A stretch of 64,000 nucleotides of DNA from Paenibacillus harenae DSM 16969 (GTDB lineage: Bacteria; Bacillota; Bacilli; Paenibacillales; Paenibacillaceae): the NCBI RefSeq assembly GCF_000422465.1, contig NZ_KE383843.1, forward strand, positions 62,001-126,000, read 5' to 3'. Made by a program: the position numbers and the translations under genes. Shown here piece after piece: positions 32,084-40,281 of the stretch (within the stretch, counting starts at the first letter, position 1; each line of letters starts with the position of its first letter). The notes beneath the pieces were generated by a model that saw only the letters and a program-made list of their open reading frames with translations, was not told where the DNA came from and did no database searches.

Positions 32084-33058
32084 CTATCGTCGCAATTGCT
32101 TCACAGAATAAGCCTCTGCCGGATTGTGGCGCAGCAAACGTCCCAACTGATCGGCGGTCAATCCTTCTGCTTGCAGGCGGGGGACGAAAGACGCCAGCAG
32201 ATGCGCCATTCCCGGTCCGCCTCCGTATGCTTTCCAATAGGAGCGCAGGGCGAAATCCGTTCCCAGCAGCAGTTGCTTCTCATGCCCTGCTTCAATTAAT
32301 TTAAGAATTAATTCCACTCCGTGCGAGTCGGAATGGTATTTGATTCGCGAGGCATTGTCGTATTCCAAGTAACAACCGGTTGCCGCCAGCTCCTTGTGCA
32401 AGTAAAGATCCGGATTGCGATCCATATGGCATATAATTACATTTTTCGGATCGACGCCAAACTTAGCCAGCAGCTCTATCTGCTCCATACCGCAGGTTCC
32501 GTGCTCCGTATGGGTCGCGATCGGAACACCTGTAACCAGATGGGCAATGGCCACCGCTTCGAACAGTTTCCTTGATACAGGTGCAATAACGTTATAATCG
32601 GAGGCTCCTTTAAGCACTCCGGCTCTTGCCTCCAACCGGTCCACCAGCGGTCCGTTGTAGCTGTGACGGTCCATTCCGGTTTCGCATTCCGCGATGAGCA
32701 GCTCTGCAATTTTATCCACCGGATAATGATAAATCCAATGCAGATCGTCATAGTACATCGGCTTATGGAAGCCGGTCACCGCAATAATATGCGCCCCTGT
32801 TAGACGGGCTAGCTCTACAAGCGCTGACGGGTTCCGACCGCAGTCGAGCGGCATATAATCGACAAAGGTCTGCGCACCGTATTGCATGCAGTCCTTCATC
32901 TCGGCCGCTGCGTAATCAAGCCGGTTCAGCAGCAGGTCTTTATTTTTCATGACGCCTAACCCGCCTTGAATAATCAAATGCTCATGGGCATATACAATTC
33001 CGAGCTCCTCAGCAGGCACATCGCCTAGTACCGTTCTTGCCATTCGTTGCTTCTTCAA
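32084..33058 (-). CDS. phosphotriesterase-family metal hydrolase (lactonase-like)
   Basis: 324-residue TIM-barrel amidohydrolase of the phosphotriesterase family, which includes many lactonases. Counting from the TTG at 33058, the binuclear metal site is complete: H25 and H27 in AHEHL, bridging K150 in GVLKGAS, H183 in ATHTEHG, H211 in ICHMD and D268 in LLGTDFA. GGAGGTGG lies seven bases before that TTG, while the ATG at 33043 has no site of its own. In this operon, beside an SDR and a kinase, hydrolysis of a sugar lactone is the most reasonable role (inference). Confidence 0.85.
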   Translation of the reverse strand: MKKQRMARTVLGDVPAEELGIVYAHEHLIIQGGLGVMKNKDLLLNRLDYAAAEMKDCMQYGAQTFVDYMPLDCGRNPSALVELARLTGAHIIAVTGFHKPMYYDDLHWIYHYPVDKIAELLIAECETGMDRHSYNGPLVDRLEARAGVLKGASDYNVIAPVSRKLFEAVAIAHLVTGVPIATHTEHGTCGMEQIELLAKFGVDPKNVIICHMDRNPDLYLHKELAATGCYLEYDNASRIKYHSDSHGVELILKLIEAGHEKQLLLGTDFALRSYWKAYGGGPGMAHLLASFVPRLQAEGLTADQLGRLLRHNPAEAYSVKQLRR

Positions 33059-33083
33059 AAAGCCCACCTCCGTGTATCTAGCC

Positions 33084-34046
33084 TTATCTCGTTGACATTG
33101 CCCAAGCAGCGGCACCGACAGCGCCGGCATACGTTCCGAATTCCGCTTCTTTGACCGCAATGCCGCCTAGCGAAGGCGGGAACAAAATAACCTCGCGTTC
33201 CAAGCCATTGCGCACCAATTCCAGCAGCATTTTGGAGCGGGCTACCCCGCCGCCGATAATGACAGCTTCCGGATTGAGCAAAGCGATGCTGTTGCGAATC
33301 GCTTGCACGAGGCCATCCGCCGCTTCCGTTAAAATTTCAATCGCATGCCGGTCGCCCCGTTCTGCTGCTTCGCTTACGATTCGTGACGACACCAGACCCA
33401 TATCGCCTTTCACAAGGTCCCGTATAAGCGTGGGCAGCCCTTGCAGGATGGTACGGACAGCAGCAGAAGCAATTGCGGGACCGCTGGCAATGGTTTCCAA
33501 GCATCCCCTGTTTCCGCAGCCGCAGCGCAATCCTCCAGGACGAATAACTTGATGCCCCAATTCGCCGGCAACGCCTCGGCTGCCCATGATCAGCTCTCCC
33601 TTGTGAACCACTCCTCCGCCAACGCCGGTTCCGATTACAAGAAAAACAAAGTCGGAGCAGCCACGGCTTGCCCCCGCCCGAAGCTCGGCATAAGCAGCCG
33701 CAGCCGCCCGCGCATCGTTGACCAGTTCCACGCTCCGGCCTGTCATTCGAAGGAGTTGGTCCTTTAACGGATTCCCGCTCCAGTCAAAAGGGAAATTCGG
33801 AAGCAGCAGCACATGCTCACGTTCCTGGTCCAACACGCCAGGTACCGCAATGCCGATACTCTGCACGCTGCCTGGGGAAGCTCTCTCGCAATCAAGAATC
33901 AATTCCGACAGATTTGCAGTAACTGCTTCAACTCCTGCTGCCGCGTTCGTCTCCGTTTGTCGTTCTTGCAACACCTTTCTGTGTGCGTCAAGAATGACCG
34001 ACTTTATATGAGTCCCTCCCAAATCGATCCCTAAATGCAATGGCAA
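33084..34046 (-). CDS. ROK family sugar kinase
   Basis: 320-residue ROK protein without a helix-turn-helix, so a kinase rather than a repressor. ATP-binding LGIDLGGTHIKSVILD at the N-terminus, catalytic aspartate in LVNDARAAAAA, the zinc site GELGHQ plus CGCGNRGCLET, and the IIGGG adenosine motif near the end. Likely phosphorylates a hexose such as glucose, allose, mannose or an N-acyl hexosamine. TTG start at 34046 (TTG 34040 also possible) behind AAAGGAG. First gene of the operon, immediately after two GntR-type operators and a near-consensus promoter. Confidence 0.88.
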   Translation of the reverse strand: MPLHLGIDLGGTHIKSVILDAHRKVLQERQTETNAAAGVEAVTANLSELILDCERASPGSVQSIGIAVPGVLDQEREHVLLLPNFPFDWSGNPLKDQLLRMTGRSVELVNDARAAAAAYAELRAGASRGCSDFVFLVIGTGVGGGVVHKGELIMGSRGVAGELGHQVIRPGGLRCGCGNRGCLETIASGPAIASAAVRTILQGLPTLIRDLVKGDMGLVSSRIVSEAAERGDRHAIEILTEAADGLVQAIRNSIALLNPEAVIIGGGVARSKMLLELVRNGLEREVILFPPSLGGIAVKEAEFGTYAGAVGAAAWAMSTR

Positions 34047-34079
34047 GCGGCTCCTTTCTTCCTTCTTTCGTTATTTCGA

Positions 34080-34091
34080 TTGTACGTACAA
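34080..34091. promoter_or_regulatory. operator 1 of the GntR regulator
   Basis: Perfect palindrome TTGTACGTACAA, extended to CGATTGTACGTACAATCG at 34077-34094. It lies about 10 bp downstream of the predicted start point of the ROK operon, in a position to block transcription. Confidence 0.7.
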
Positions 34092-34107
34092 TCGTATATT
34101 TGTTTTA

Positions 34108-34136
34108 ATTATAAGTTGCCTTATCTGTTTTGTCCA
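34108..34136 (-). promoter_or_regulatory. sigma-A promoter of the ROK operon
   Basis: On the minus strand TGGACA (34136-34131), a 17-bp spacer and TATAAT (34113-34108). It is flanked by the two GntR-type operators and lies about 60-70 bp upstream of the ROK kinase start. Confidence 0.7.
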
Positions 34137-34149
34137 GAACATATTTCGT

Positions 34150-34161
34150 TTGTTCGTACAA
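34150..34161. promoter_or_regulatory. operator 2 of the GntR regulator
   Basis: TTGTTCGTACAA, the exact reverse complement of the site at 35024-35035 and one base from operator 1. It lies 14 bp upstream of the -35 box of the ROK operon. Confidence 0.65.
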
Positions 34162-34169
34162 ATAAAAAA

Positions 34170-34205
34170 GACCGATTATCCTCAAAAAAGCAAGAATAAT
34201 CAGTC
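34170..34205 (-). terminator. terminator of the GntR gene
   Basis: Minus-strand stem GACTGATTATTC / GGATAATCGGTC (G-U pairs allowed), followed by TTTTTTATTTG. It lies 30 bp after the regulator stop and just before operator 2. Confidence 0.75.
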
Positions 34206-34235
34206 CTATCTTTCACTGCACTTTGTATCCGTGAT

Positions 34236-34964
34236 TCAGCCTCGCTTAAGACGAACCTCGTAGGAGTATTTGTCCGCTCGAATCATACCTTCTTCATAAA
34301 CGAGCGGCGTGCCCTCTTCATCGAAAGCGGTTCTGCGGAATCGCAATCCGGGAAAGCCGGAATCGACGCCCAAGAGCTTCGCTATATCTCCTTCCAGAAC
34401 GGCTCCCTCGATCACATGCAGCGCTTCGCTTACCGCTCTGCCGGTTTGAATCTGGATCTGCTCATACAAGGAACCCGAATAATCCATGTCCAAGGTCATT
34501 CCTAATGTTGATGGCAAATAGGATTGAGAATAAACAATCGGGTTCCCGTCACCGGTACGAATTCTGTTAATCAGCAGCGTTTCTGCGGATTCTTTAAGGA
34601 GCAATGCCGCTGAGATGTTTTTTGGCGGATTTAACAAGCTGACACCTAAGAGCCGAGTGCCCGGAATCATGTCGCGGCGTCTCATTTCTTCGCTGAAGCT
34701 TATTAATCCAAGCAGATCAACCTTTACTTTCTCGGAAGCGAGATGAATCCCTTTGCCCGTTATTCTTGTAATATGACCGCCGTTTTCCAACATCGTAAGC
34801 GCGTTTCGTATCGTTGCCCGGCTGACTTTGAACCTGGATTGCAGCTCTACCTCAGTGGAGTAAAAGTCGCCTGGCTTTCGGCTGCCATCCGCAAGCTCGG
34901 ATTCCAAAATCTGATAAATTTGATAATATAACGGTATAGGCAAATCCCGGTTTAGTGTATGCAT
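34236..34964 (-). CDS. GntR family transcriptional regulator with UTRA domain
   Basis: 242-residue repressor of the HutC/UTRA subfamily. N-terminal winged helix (PLYYQIYQILESEL, FYSTEVELQSRFKVSRATIRNAL, GKGIHLA; residues 10-75) and C-terminal UTRA effector domain (about 95-238) that normally binds a phosphosugar. AGGTGACCG precedes the ATG. Three copies of TTGTWCGWACAA, one upstream of this gene and two around the ROK promoter, are the likely binding sites, so the protein would repress both the catabolic operon and itself until a pathway sugar phosphate accumulates. Confidence 0.88.
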   Translation of the reverse strand: MHTLNRDLPIPLYYQIYQILESELADGSRKPGDFYSTEVELQSRFKVSRATIRNALTMLENGGHITRITGKGIHLASEKVKVDLLGLISFSEEMRRRDMIPGTRLLGVSLLNPPKNISAALLLKESAETLLINRIRTGDGNPIVYSQSYLPSTLGMTLDMDYSGSLYEQIQIQTGRAVSEALHVIEGAVLEGDIAKLLGVDSGFPGLRFRRTAFDEEGTPLVYEEGMIRADKYSYEVRLKRG

Positions 34965-35023
34965 CGGTCACCTCTGCTTAAGCTATGCTTTCGTATCAGT
35001 CGTAATAGGAGTATCCGTTACGT

Positions 35024-35035
35024 TTGTACGAACAA
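35024..35035. promoter_or_regulatory. operator 3, upstream of the GntR gene
   Basis: TTGTACGAACAA, 60-71 bp upstream of the regulator ATG and identical to operator 2 read on the other strand. Suggests autoregulation. Confidence 0.65.
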
Positions 35036-35093
35036 TGTTAACATAGTTTTCAGATGTTGGAAAGGAACAGTAACCGCGGCTTGCATTCACTGA

Positions 35094-35131
35094 AACAAAA
35101 ACGCGGGCCGGATGCGGCTCGCGTTTTTTTG
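35094..35131. terminator. terminator of the GH88/105-like gene
   Basis: Stem ACGCGGGCC / GGCTCGCGT (35101-35124) with a T run on the plus strand and TTTTTGTTT on the minus strand. It lies 9 bp after the hydrolase stop. Confidence 0.75.
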
Positions 35132-35139
35132 TTCGTCAC

Positions 35140-36546
35140 CTATTGTGGTCCTATTGCTGCAAGCAGTTGCCCCAACAAACCCATCGTCATTTGCGAAATG
35201 ACCCTGTACCCGCTCCTCTGCAGCTCTTCCCCGTTCTTGTTGCTTTGGGCCGTTCCTGTTACGAGTCCGTCAGGCGTTAAATAACGAAGCAGCGAGGTCG
35301 CGGACAACGTCGCATCGCCACATTCGGAATAGGGCCGTATGCCAATCCGGCTGGAGATGGCCGCTGCCGCTGCGATTCCTGCAGAAGCTGACGTATCAAC
35401 CCCGGTCACGGGTTCATCAAGGAAACAGCTCCATAGGCCATGCTCGTCTCGGAAACGATAGGCTTGCCGCAAGGTATGAACGAATTCCTCCTCTATCAGC
35501 TGCTCTTGGTCAGCGGTCAGCAGTCCCTTGCCCCGAAGCTCCTCAAGCGAACGGATTAGCCCGAGCAGATGCCATGCGTAAGCTCTTCCCCAATTACGGA
35601 AAGTTCGAGTCCCGTCGTCCTGTCGTCTCAGGAACAGCGCCCCGCTTTCCCATAGAAGATCTCTTCGCAGTATCAGCTGCTTGAACGCGATCTCAGCCAG
35701 CTGCTTGTCCTTCCTCCTTGCAGCGATGACAGCAAGCGGATAACCAATCGTATAGCTGCCTTCCGCAGATAACGTATCGCCGTCTTTAATGATTCCGTGT
35801 CCATCGGCATGAGATGCCATATACGCAACAGCCTTCTCCACAAGAGGATGGGTCGGCTCAAGCTTTGTCAGCATCGCGATCGGCAGTGTCGACTCGATTC
35901 CATAGAAGGAGCCGTCGCACGGCCGGCTTCTCGGATCCTCATAAATCAATTCGTTCTCCTTCACGTACAGATCCAAATGCTTCCGAGCGGTCGCCGTAAA
36001 TCCCGAATCCATTAGGCCATCCAGCACGCAGCCTTCCATCCAGCCGAACTGCTGAATGCTGGCGAGCGAATCCAAGCGTTGATTGAAGGCCGCGGCCGCT
36101 TCGCCGGAACTTCCTATCATCAAATGAGGCATTAATACAGGCTCGCGAAGACCGGCTGCCTCATCCTGCACGAAAAACCAAAGCGGCGAATCCCCTTCTG
36201 TCATTCGAAGACCGATGCCTTTCTTCACGGCAGCCAGTGCAGCGCTTAAAGGCAGCGGCAGCTCATACAATTGAAAAACATGCGCAAATCGGATATCCAG
36301 CGTGCCCAGAACGGAGCCTGTACCCAAAGCAAACACTTCGATCCGTTTGTTATCCCTCACGTCAACGGCTACCGTGATCCGAAGACGGGCATGGTCCGAT
36401 AATAACGCGTCTTGCCGCTCCCAATGCAGCTCGGTGACATTCCCTTCGCCAGGAACGACTGGCTTAGCTGCCCATCCGAACGGTACCCGCAAGCCTACTT
36501 CAAGAACGGCTTCCGGCGATCTGACATGACCCGCGACGTTATGCAT
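35140..36546 (-). CDS. GH88/GH105-like glycoside hydrolase
   Basis: 468-residue protein. Residues 1-150 form a beta-rich N-terminal part, and residues 155-465 a helical barrel with WMEGCVLDGLMDSGF, NWGRAYAWHLLGLIRSLEEL and GVDTSASAGIAAA, which resemble the GRGNAW and D-x-S-A-A segments of unsaturated glucuronyl/rhamnogalacturonyl hydrolases. Similarity is partial, so a more distant (alpha/alpha)6 hydrolase is possible. No signal peptide. ATG at 36546 is served by GGGGAAG; the GTG at 36555 is too close to it. It lies between the GntR gene and a ferredoxin reductase gene; the 18-27 bp gap to the reductase gene upstream suggests co-transcription with the amidohydrolase operon. Confidence 0.68.
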   Translation of the reverse strand: MHNVAGHVRSPEAVLEVGLRVPFGWAAKPVVPGEGNVTELHWERQDALLSDHARLRITVAVDVRDNKRIEVFALGTGSVLGTLDIRFAHVFQLYELPLPLSAALAAVKKGIGLRMTEGDSPLWFFVQDEAAGLREPVLMPHLMIGSSGEAAAAFNQRLDSLASIQQFGWMEGCVLDGLMDSGFTATARKHLDLYVKENELIYEDPRSRPCDGSFYGIESTLPIAMLTKLEPTHPLVEKAVAYMASHADGHGIIKDGDTLSAEGSYTIGYPLAVIAARRKDKQLAEIAFKQLILRRDLLWESGALFLRRQDDGTRTFRNWGRAYAWHLLGLIRSLEELRGKGLLTADQEQLIEEEFVHTLRQAYRFRDEHGLWSCFLDEPVTGVDTSASAGIAAAAAISSRIGIRPYSECGDATLSATSLLRYLTPDGLVTGTAQSNKNGEELQRSGYRVISQMTMGLLGQLLAAIGPQ

Positions 36547-36573
36547 GCTGCTCACTTCCCCATGTTCAAAGTA

Positions 36574-37578
36574 TTAAGCTCGTTTCATGTTGCTGCTATG
36601 CCCCGGAGACAGCTTCGCATTCGGGTCAACATACACTTTGGCATTATTTATGGCGGTCGGCGCTTCTCCGAATCCGACGGCAATCAGCTTCAGCTTGCCT
36701 GGATAAGTCGTAATGTCGCCTGCAGCGAAGATGCCCGGTATACTCGTCTCCATACGGGTATCCACTGCTATGGAACCGTTCTGAATGTCTATTCCCCACT
36801 CCGCGATCGGACCGAGCGACGATATGAAACCGTAGTTTACGATAACCGCATCTACCTCGTGGCGGGATTCTTCATTCGTCTTCACATCCAAGAGAGTCAC
36901 CGCCTCGATCCGTTCATCGCCATGCAAAGCAACGATTTCTTTCGGCGTAAGAACGCGAACCTTGGAATCCATTAACGATTGCACGCTATGCTCATGCGCA
37001 CGAAATTTATCCCGGCGATGAATCAGCGTCACTTGCTCCGCGATCGGCTCCAACATAAGCGACCAATCGACCGCGGAGTCCCCGCCTCCGCTGATCAGCA
37101 CCTTCTGGCCTTTGAAACGGTGGAGATCGTCTACGAAATAGTGCAAGTTTATGTTCTCGTACTTAGCCGCCCCGGGAAGCTCAAGCCGTTTCGGTTCAAA
37201 AGCTCCGACTCCGCCCGTGATGATAACCGCTTTGGCGAAATGATTGGTCTTATCTGTAACGACTTCAAACAACCACTCATCATGCTTGATTACGTTCAGC
37301 ACCTTCTCTTCCAGACCGATATCCGTGGAGAAATGGCTTAATTGTTCCTTTAGGCGATCAACCAGCTCCTGCGCTGTCACTTTCGGAAAACCGGCAACGT
37401 CATAGATATACTTTTCTGGATATAGAGCGGCAAGCTGCCCGCCAAGCTGCGGCATGCTTTCCAGAAGCTTTACCGTTGCCTGGCGCATACCGCCGTAGAA
37501 AGCCGCGAACAAGCCTGCCGGACCGCCTCCGATGATCAGAATGTCAACCGGATTGCTTCTTGAATAAATACTTATCAT
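36574..37578 (-). CDS. ferredoxin-NADP reductase (thioredoxin-reductase-like)
   Basis: 334-residue flavoprotein of the YumC/YcgT type that transfers electrons from NADPH to ferredoxin. FAD motif [16 protein letters not shown] near the N-terminus, QLGGQL, NADPH motif [13 protein letters not shown], and the C-terminal [20 protein letters not shown]. The redox-active CxxC of thioredoxin reductase is absent, as expected for this class. GGAGGT stands eight bases before ATG 37578; the ATG at 37593 overlaps that box. With the Rieske ferredoxin encoded next to it, it forms an electron-transfer chain. Confidence 0.9.
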   Translation of the reverse strand: MISIYSRSNPVDILIIGGGPAGLFAAFYGGMRQATVKLLESMPQLGGQLAALYPEKYIYDVAGFPKVTAQELVDRLKEQLSHFSTDIGLEEKVLNVIKHDEWLFEVVTDKTNHFAKAVIITGGVGAFEPKRLELPGAAKYENINLHYFVDDLHRFKGQKVLISGGGDSAVDWSLMLEPIAEQVTLIHRRDKFRAHEHSVQSLMDSKVRVLTPKEIVALHGDERIEAVTLLDVKTNEESRHEVDAVIVNYGFISSLGPIAEWGIDIQNGSIAVDTRMETSIPGIFAAGDITTYPGKLKLIAVGFGEAPTAINNAKVYVDPNAKLSPGHSSNMKRA

Positions 37579-37635
37579 TGTAGTAACCTCCATCGATCCT
37601 AACCGTATCTTTGTCTAGTCGAACTTTCGCCCGTC

Positions 37636-37998
37636 CTACATAACGACATACACGAGCCCGTCTTCTACCTCGACCTTGTAGCCTCTTAACTTTACCTTCT
37701 CGTCAACCAAGTGCTGACCGGTCCATAAATCAAACTCCCAGCCATGCCAAGGGCAGCGAACGATTTCCTTGTCTTTGCCGTATTTGTACTCGTACACCAA
37801 TGACGGCAATCGGGTGCCGCAAACCGGACCTTCGCACACGGGAGCGCCTGCATGGGGACAAATATTTCTCCACGCCATAAACTGTTCTCCTAGCGCAAAT
37901 ACGCCTATTTCCATTCCTTTGAGCGTAACGATTTTTCTTCCCGCATGCCGAAGCTCCTCGACCGATGCCGCTTCGTAACGATTTTGTGTTTTTTCCAT
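37636..37998 (-). CDS. Rieske [2Fe-2S] ferredoxin
   Basis: 120-residue Rieske protein. Cluster ligands C47-P-H49 (NICPHAGAP) and C82-P-W-H85 (CPWHGWEFD) are complete, and the spacing includes an 11-residue insertion rich in Tyr/Lys between the boxes. AAGGAGG is 12 bases before ATG 37998; the ATG at 38010 directly abuts that box and would be poorly used, and the much longer open frame lies inside the amidohydrolase gene. Lies between amidohydrolase and reductase genes, so it carries electrons from the reductase to an unknown acceptor. Confidence 0.88.
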   Translation of the reverse strand: MEKTQNRYEAASVEELRHAGRKIVTLKGMEIGVFALGEQFMAWRNICPHAGAPVCEGPVCGTRLPSLVYEYKYGKDKEIVRCPWHGWEFDLWTGQHLVDEKVKLRGYKVEVEDGLVYVVM

Positions 37999-38002
37999 CG
38001 GC

Positions 38003-39088
38003 TTAGGCATCCTCCTTGATGACTGGAGCTTCATGCAGACCGTACAGCTCGATCGCATTATCCGCCAGAATTCGCTGGCGAAGATCTTTGCGAATCGGCT
38101 GCAGCGCCATCTTCGGATTATCAAAGTCCCAGTGCGGATAATCGGATGAGAACATGACGGTTTTGCTTGCATCTACCATGTCCAGTATTTGATTCAAATG
38201 CTCCGTATTCTCCGGTTCTTCGATCGGTTGTGTCGTCAATCTAATATGCTCCTTGATATATTCGGACGGCAGACGCTTCAGCCAAGGCACAAGATCTCTT
38301 AGCCCCTTGTAATTTTTGTCCATCCGCCACATGAGATGGGGAAGCCAGGCGATCCCGCCTTCAATGGCGACAAACTTCAGCTTAGGAAACTTCTCGAATA
38401 CGCCTTCGCATACCAAAGAATTGACGTGGGCCATATAGTTGATCGGAAGAATGTTATGCCATTCGAAATAGGACGTCGGATACCCGGAAGGAGTCGGCGC
38501 GCCCGATATGCCTCTGCCTTCCGTGCCGGGGTGAACGGCGACAGGAAGACCGTTCCGTTCTGCCGCTTCATAGATCGGATGGAAAAATCTTTGGCCGTAT
38601 AGCATGCGGGAGCCGCTGCACATAATGACCTGCACCATATCCTTATGGACCGCCATGCGGTCGATTTCTTTCGCAGCTGCCAGCGGATCGGCATGATTGA
38701 TGAGAATCGAGCCTTTATATACCGGACTCGCCTTCAGCCAGGTTTCGACCAGCCAATCATTGTAGGCGCTCGCGACCACGTTGCCGTAATCCGGGTTCGG
38801 ATTTAACGATATGCCGAGAATGCCTGAACCAGTGAGGATGCCATAATCAATGCTATATTTGTTGAAATGATGCTGAAGCATGTATGATGGATCGCTCCCG
38901 GGAATGCCGCCTTCGGGGGTCTTTGCATCCGTGCGAAGCACGCTTAGGGGCGAGTGCCAGCCTCCACCGTAACCAGGACCGGCTGAAAGCCAATATTCAT
39001 GCCATACCCGGGGCAGGTATGGAAGCAAATCCTTTGAATGAGCAATTGCATTATGAACGTCGGCATCAATGATTTTTGGTTTAGCCAT
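38003..39088 (-). CDS. amidohydrolase family protein (PF04909 type)
   Basis: 361-residue TIM-barrel metal-dependent hydrolase or decarboxylase of the ACMSD/amidohydrolase-2 group. Metal-ligand positions: D-x-H in IIDADVH at residues 7-13, histidine in AVHPGTEG, and the final aspartate in FSSDYPHWDF. Relatives decarboxylate aromatic acids or hydrolyse ring compounds. First gene of the operon with a Rieske ferredoxin and ferredoxin reductase, which is unusual, since this enzyme class needs no electrons. GAAGGGA before ATG. A cre-like site 28-42 bp upstream suggests glucose repression. Confidence 0.85.
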   Translation of the reverse strand: MAKPKIIDADVHNAIAHSKDLLPYLPRVWHEYWLSAGPGYGGGWHSPLSVLRTDAKTPEGGIPGSDPSYMLQHHFNKYSIDYGILTGSGILGISLNPNPDYGNVVASAYNDWLVETWLKASPVYKGSILINHADPLAAAKEIDRMAVHKDMVQVIMCSGSRMLYGQRFFHPIYEAAERNGLPVAVHPGTEGRGISGAPTPSGYPTSYFEWHNILPINYMAHVNSLVCEGVFEKFPKLKFVAIEGGIAWLPHLMWRMDKNYKGLRDLVPWLKRLPSEYIKEHIRLTTQPIEEPENTEHLNQILDMVDASKTVMFSSDYPHWDFDNPKMALQPIRKDLRQRILADNAIELYGLHEAPVIKEDA

Positions 39089-39116
39089 TTTTCACAGTCC
39101 CTTCGCATTACGTTTT

Positions 39117-39130
39117 TGTAATCGTTTATA
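39117..39130 (-). promoter_or_regulatory. cre-like site (CcpA)
   Basis: Minus strand TATAAACGATTACA matches 13 of 14 positions of the consensus TGWAANCGNTNWCA. It also forms part of the inverted repeat TGTAAT-8 bp-ATTACA (39117-39136), which could be the site of another regulator such as the AraC protein encoded upstream. Confidence 0.5.
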
Positions 39131-39222
39131 ATTACACTCTACAACGCGGGGACGGATAGGTACATGAAGAAAAGTTATGACAATCTGGATTTTTGTTAGA
39201 TTAAACAAATCGTCTTTACATT

Positions 39223-39280
39223 GCGATTTCATTTAGTCTTTCAGTCTCTTTCAGAAATAATCTGGAAAAAATGAAATCGC
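39223..39280. repeat. 12-bp inverted repeat in AT-rich spacer
   Basis: GCGATTTCATTT (39223-39234) and its exact reverse complement AAATGAAATCGC (39269-39280) around a 34-bp loop. No T run follows. It lies between an AraC gene and the amidohydrolase promoter; it may be an operator pair or a structured RNA end. Confidence 0.4.
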
Positions 39281-39304
39281 TAATTACATTGATTGTTTCC
39301 ACGC

Positions 39305-39337
39305 AAAAAAAAAGCCCTGCTATTGGAAACAGAGCTT
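39305..39337 (-). terminator. terminator of AraC gene
   Basis: Minus-strand stem AAGCTCTG / CAGGGCTT (one G-U pair) followed by nine T residues, eight bases after the AraC stop. Confidence 0.8.
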
Positions 39338-39344
39338 CATACGA

Positions 39345-40208
39345 TTAGGACTTTCGATAGTCCCGCGGAGACATTCCCGTCTCCTTCTGAAACAGTCTGG
39401 AGAAATAAAAGGAATCCACAAACCCGCTTTCTTCAGCGACTTGTTTTATGGAATGAGCAGAGTTTCGAAGAAGAAGCTTGGCATGGTCGATTCTGATTTT
39501 GTTTAAATAGCGGATCGGGCTTATGCCAGTATGCTCCCGAAACAAAACGGAGAAATAACCCGGAGAGAGCGATACGTGGTCAGCCATACGATCTCGAGTA
39601 AGTTCTTGTTTATAATTCGATTTCATATATTGGATCGCTTTCCGGACGGCAAATTCGGATGTAGAAGCATCCTCTGTTATTGGCCCCAATTGATGAATCA
39701 TTTGAAGCGCATTGAATAGCTGCAGCTTTACATACCAGTCATAGCCATTGTTTTTTTCCGACCAAAGCTCATATGCCCTTCGAAATGCCGATTCTATCGC
39801 CAACTGCTCGGAACCGACGCTGCGAAGCTGCAAGGGTAGCTTGCCCGATGACTCTCTGCTGTGCATTTCACCGCCGTCCCAATAGACCGTCCGATATTGA
39901 AACTGGAAGGAATAAAAATGAAGGGGCTCCGACTTGCTGGACGTTAACAGCATCGGCTCGCCCGGCCATATTTGAAACAGAGAGCCTTTGGCTAGTGTGC
40001 GCTCTTCTCCGTCAAACTGCAAAACGCCTTCTCCTTCGTACACGTAACCTAGCGAGTGCAGTCCCGTCCGCTCCCTAACGATTTGATAATTCAATACTTC
40101 CCACACATGTTTGTTTCTATTAGCCACCTCAATGATGCGGGGGGTAAAACCGCTGAAAAATTCGTAATCCATCCGTGTCACACCATTCATTCTAGACTGT
40201 CGATTCAT
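39345..40208 (-). CDS. AraC family transcriptional regulator
   Basis: 287-residue regulator: cupin-type N-terminal domain (about 10-165, with GEGVLQFDGEERTLAKGS) and AraC helix-turn-helix pair at about 190-285 (RDRMADHVSLSPGYFSVLF, SIKQVAEESGFVDSFYFSRLF), ending SPRDYRKS. Start unclear: ATG 40208 has an AGGAG box that is rather far away, and in-frame ATGs at 40190 and 40172 are alternatives. Same strand as and upstream of the amidohydrolase operon; its own terminator follows it, so it is a separate unit and a candidate regulator of that operon. Confidence 0.86.
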   Translation of the reverse strand: MNRQSRMNGVTRMDYEFFSGFTPRIIEVANRNKHVWEVLNYQIVRERTGLHSLGYVYEGEGVLQFDGEERTLAKGSLFQIWPGEPMLLTSSKSEPLHFYSFQFQYRTVYWDGGEMHSRESSGKLPLQLRSVGSEQLAIESAFRRAYELWSEKNNGYDWYVKLQLFNALQMIHQLGPITEDASTSEFAVRKAIQYMKSNYKQELTRDRMADHVSLSPGYFSVLFREHTGISPIRYLNKIRIDHAKLLLRNSAHSIKQVAEESGFVDSFYFSRLFQKETGMSPRDYRKS

Positions 40209-40281
40209 TATTGATCATTCCAACCGACTCCTAAGCACTGCCCTCCATTGCATAGGGTTGTTACGTTTTGCCTGTATTTCA

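Noticed and set aside
38010..38172. N-terminal extension of the Rieske ferredoxin
   Set aside because: It is antisense-free but overlaps the amidohydrolase coding end in another frame and is not Rieske-like; the AAGGAGG box fits ATG 37998.
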